Assembly: GCA_034433795.1 (NCBI GenBank)
Contig: DAOUAE010000023.1
Span: 1-7,990 of the forward strand
Direction: 5' to 3'
Source: DAOUAE01 sp034433795
GTDB lineage: Bacteria > Chloroflexota > UBA6077 > FW602-bin22 > DAOUAE01
DNA: 7,990 nt
Shown here: positions 6,389 to 7,990 of the stretch, piece by piece
How the letters are laid out: every line of letters begins with the position of its first letter
Position numbering within the stretch: the first letter of the stretch is position 1
The notes under the pieces: generated by a model
Database searches by the model: none
What the model was told of the DNA's origin: nothing
Seen by the model: only the letters and a program-made list of their open reading frames with translations
Position numbers and translations under genes: made by a program

Positions 6389-7132
6389 TCAGGCGCGGAT
6401 GAGGCCCCGCGCCAGGGACTCGTTGATCCGCTGCCGGTTGGCCCGCCGCCAGGCGGGGTCGTGCCGGTGGCGCTCCCACTCCTCCTGGGTGATGAGGCCG
6501 GAGACGGTGTTTCCGCCGCCCACATCCGGGGGCGGCTCCCTCCCGTTCACCTCACTCAGCACCTCTTTGCGCAGCGCCTCGCGGAGCTCGCGCGCCAGTC
6601 GCTGTTTCTCCTGAGACAGCCGCTCGGTCAGCGCGTGCTCCTGCCAGGCGGTGAACAGGTCGCGGAGATACGCCACCCGCGCCTCATAGGGCGAAAGGTG
6701 GGCGTAGGACTTGCCGGCCAGGGCTTTCTGCACCGGCTCCGGCGCTTCGGCGAAGAGGCGATAGAGCACATTGGTGTCGATCTCGGCCACCAGCCGGGCC
6801 AGCCGCTGCTGCTCCTCCTCCTGCTGCTTCTCCATCTCGACATACTTGAACGGGTCCTCCTCGCGCAGCCGGCGCTTCTCCTCTTCCTGGCGCCGTCGCT
6901 CCTCTTCCATCAGGCGGCGGCGGTACAGGCGGTCGGCGATTTCACCGACCTTGCCGGCCAGGCGGGGATGCCGTCGGAGCAGCTCGTCGGGGTCCAGGTC
7001 GGCCAGCTTCTGCCAGATATCCTCCGGCTGAGTCGGGGCGCCGGCCGGAGCCACCGGTTCGGTCGGGGCCTCGGCTGCGGGCGCCGTCCCCACCGGCTCA
7101 GGCGTCGGAGGCGCGCTCTGGGGTTCGGGCAT
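6389..7132 (-). CDS. Capsid scaffolding protein
   Basis: The product has 247 residues from the ATG at 7132. The frame also has an ATG at 7153, but that codon lies directly behind the terminator U-tract without a ribosome site; a perfect GGAGGTGA lies inside it, serving the ATG at 7132 or a GTG at 7138. The N-terminal 38 residues are Pro/Ala/Glu-rich and probably disordered. Residues 65-120 are a highly charged coiled coil rich in Glu, Arg and Gln. Residues 165-195 are a second helix. The C-terminus (from GLITQEEWERHRHDPAWRRA) resembles the coat-binding end of phage scaffold proteins. Position directly before the coat gene is the classic one. It guides coat assembly inside the procapsid and is then released or degraded. 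No protease motif is visible. Confidence 0.85.
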   Translation of the reverse strand: MPEPQSAPPTPEPVGTAPAAEAPTEPVAPAGAPTQPEDIWQKLADLDPDELLRRHPRLAGKVGEIADRLYRRRLMEEERRRQEEEKRRLREEDPFKYVEMEKQQEEEQQRLARLVAEIDTNVLYRLFAEAPEPVQKALAGKSYAHLSPYEARVAYLRDLFTAWQEHALTERLSQEKQRLARELREALRKEVLSEVNGREPPPDVGGGNTVSGLITQEEWERHRHDPAWRRANRQRINESLARGLIRA

Positions 7133-7140
7133 CTCCACCG

Positions 7141-7148
7141 TCACCTCC
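7141..7148 (-). promoter_or_regulatory. Perfect Shine-Dalgarno inside the longest scaffold frame
   Basis: GGAGGTGA on the minus strand matches the 16S rRNA 3' end over eight bases. From the GGAGG core it is five bases from a GTG at 7138 and 11 from the ATG at 7132. It cannot serve the ATG at 7153, which lies upstream of it, so the true scaffold start is probably one of the two downstream codons. Confidence 0.75.
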
Positions 7149-7156
7149 CGCATGGC

Positions 7157-7192
7157 AAAAAGAAAAAGGCCCAGGCAGTGCCTGGGCCTTTT
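7157..7192 (-). terminator. Intrinsic terminator before scaffold/capsid genes
   Basis: Read on the minus strand, a perfect inverted repeat (AAAAGGCCCAGGC, three-base loop, GCCTGGGCCTTTT) is followed by TTTTTCTTTTT. This is a GC-rich stem with a long interrupted U-tract, a textbook intrinsic terminator for right-to-left transcription. It ends only eight bases before the scaffold ribosome site. On the plus strand the T-run is only four bases, and no plus-strand gene ends here. Because no promoter can fit between it and the scaffold start, it must be partially read through or overcome by antitermination. Confidence 0.85.
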
Positions 7193-7194
7193 CG

Positions 7195-7225
7195 GGCCTC
7201 GGTGATATTCTAGATCACCGAGGCC
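7195..7225 (-). promoter_or_regulatory. 12-bp perfect inverted repeat with 7-base loop
   Basis: GGCCTCGGTGAT (7195-7206) pairs perfectly with ATCACCGAGGCC (7214-7225) around attctag. It starts 13 bases after the upstream stop and ends two bases before the terminator stem, giving two stacked hairpins in the transcript. It has no U-tract of its own. It could stabilise the RNA 3' end, act as a processing site, or serve as a protein-binding operator. Confidence 0.75.
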
Positions 7226-7238
7226 GCGTGTGCCAGTC

Positions 7239-7990
7239 CTACCGTCGGAGATTCGGATTGTTGAGCACGCGCTCCGGGAACATCAGATTGTCCCACCAGG
7301 TGGCGAACGCCTCCCACAGCCGCCGGAGCTCGGGCAGTGGCACCGGCGGAAGCAGGGGGACATCCCGGCCCGGGATCATGCTCTCCGGGCGTGGACCCGG
7401 CGGCGGGGGCGTCAGGCCCCCTTCCATCGGCATCGGCGCCGCCACCGGCCGACCGGTGATCGCCTGGAGCAGCCGCCCGAAGTCCGGCCCGGCTCCCCCA
7501 GGAACCGCCCCCCCGGCCACCGGCTGGGTCAGACCGGTGCCCAGCGCGAGCAGCTGATCGCGGTAGGCTTCGTAATCGATGCCGGCCGGCCCTGCCGGCG
7601 CCATCGCGCCGGGACGCGGGGCCTGGAGGGCCGGCCCCCAGAAGTCCTGGGAAGCCGCCTCGCGCGGCACCAGCATCCCCGGGCGCGGGGCCTGGAGGGC
7701 TGGCCCCCAGAAGTCCCCCTGGCCTCCGCCCGGCCACGGCTGCCCCGGCGGCTCCGGGGAGAGCCGGCCGCCCACCGGGGGCAGCTCCGGCAGAGTCTCC
7801 GTCGCTTCCCCTGGCAGGGCCGGCCGGGGCGGCACCGGCAGCGCTGGCCGGTTCTGGTCTATCGCCTGAAGCACCTGCCGGGCCAGATCGATGCCGATGG
7901 TGCGGGGGTTGAAGGGGAACTTCATCGTCCGGGGCGTGATCTCCGGGAGCTGGCCGGTGCGGAAGGCGTCGAGGAGACGGGCGATGTCCT
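7239..7990 (-). CDS. Proline-rich virion-operon protein, C-terminal part
   Basis: A conventional start would be the ATG at 7925, but the frame stays open to the right edge: the 21 full codons before it read DIARLLDAFRTGQLPEITPR and on, nearly all ending in G or C, and no ribosome site lies at proper distance from the ATG. I therefore treat it as the 3' part of a longer gene. The visible 249 or so residues have a helical segment (DLARQVLQAID), then about 150 residues dominated by Pro, Gly and Ala, including the repeated peptide DFWGPALQAPRPG, a short acidic helix (IDYEAYRDQLLALG) and a Trp-rich end (LRRLWEAFATWWDNLMFPER). I do not recognise the family. Before a scaffold gene one expects the portal; this could be a portal's low-complexity tail or a separate protein. 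Confidence 0.6.
   Translation of the reverse strand, partial: DIARLLDAFRTGQLPEITPRTMKFPFNPRTIGIDLARQVLQAIDQNRPALPVPPRPALPGEATETLPELPPVGGRLSPEPPGQPWPGGGQGDFWGPALQAPRPGMLVPREAASQDFWGPALQAPRPGAMAPAGPAGIDYEAYRDQLLALGTGLTQPVAGGAVPGGAGPDFGRLLQAITGRPVAAPMPMEGGLTPPPPGPRPESMIPGRDVPLLPPVPLPELRRLWEAFATWWDNLMFPERVLNNPNLRR
7615..7716 (-). repeat. Direct repeat of 33 bases, two copies
   Basis: Copies at 7615-7647 and 7684-7716 differ at one base of 33 and are offset by 69 bases (23 codons), so the frame is preserved. Each encodes DFWGPALQAPRPG or its near equivalent inside the proline-rich gene. It looks like a recent in-frame duplication or a conserved short linear motif. Confidence 0.88.

Noticed and set aside
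7207..7212. Promoter -10-like element (TAGAAT) in the hairpin loop, minus strand
   Set aside because: No acceptable -35 box at 16-18 bases (best 3 of 6 matches), and a transcript from it would meet the terminator at once.
6071..7213. Plus-strand open frame of 380 codons with a leucine-run segment
   Set aside because: The leucine and arginine runs mirror the Glu/Gln/Lys-rich coiled coil of the scaffold gene on the other strand; it crosses the terminator and both gene ends.
7228..7236. Sigma-54-like TGGCAC element, minus strand
   Set aside because: The partner TTGC element is absent at the required spacing.
1..7990. CRISPR arrays, tRNA or rRNA genes, insertion sequences, defence genes
   Set aside because: No regularly spaced repeats, cloverleaf, transposase motif or defence domain was visible; the window is filled by a continuous virion operon.

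Overview
The window is a GC-rich stretch (roughly two-thirds G+C by eye) of a tailed bacteriophage or prophage. Every gene I can support lies on the minus strand, so transcription runs from the right edge to the left edge. Canonical Shine-Dalgarno sites (GGAGG-type), very short gaps and several stop/start overlaps point to a bacterial virus with one polycistronic virion operon. The host is probably a high-GC bacterium. Nothing in the sequence identifies it further.

Layout in the direction of transcription: (i) the 3' part of a proline-rich protein that enters from the right edge and ends at 7239; (ii) two tandem hairpins, the second a strong intrinsic terminator, directly before (iii) a scaffolding-like coiled-coil protein and (iv) an HK97-fold-like major capsid protein; (v) a 142-residue protein with a faint Nudix look and (vi) a 210-residue protein carrying one complete classical C2H2 zinc finger; (vii) a 130-residue beta-rich protein, probably head decoration; (viii) four very small, strongly basic proteins packed into 3377-3927, two to four of which an annotation with a length cutoff would miss; (ix) a 294-residue head-tail adaptor-like protein; (x) a 659-residue beta-propeller-like protein ending in three YGQL-type octads; (xi) the N-terminal 168 residues of a tail fibre that runs off the left edge.

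The order scaffold, capsid, adaptor, propeller ('nozzle'), fibre, with no tape measure, tail-tube or sheath gene in the window, resembles the virion block of short-tailed (T7-like) phages. This is inference from order and fold impression, not from sequence identity. The parts make sense as one assembly line: scaffold and coat build the procapsid, decoration and the small basic proteins may stabilise the shell or act on packaged DNA, and adaptor, propeller and fibre form the tail. The least explained parts are the zinc-finger protein, the basic microprotein cluster and the terminator that sits just ahead of the scaffold/capsid pair. No stretch longer than 300 bases is without a gene.
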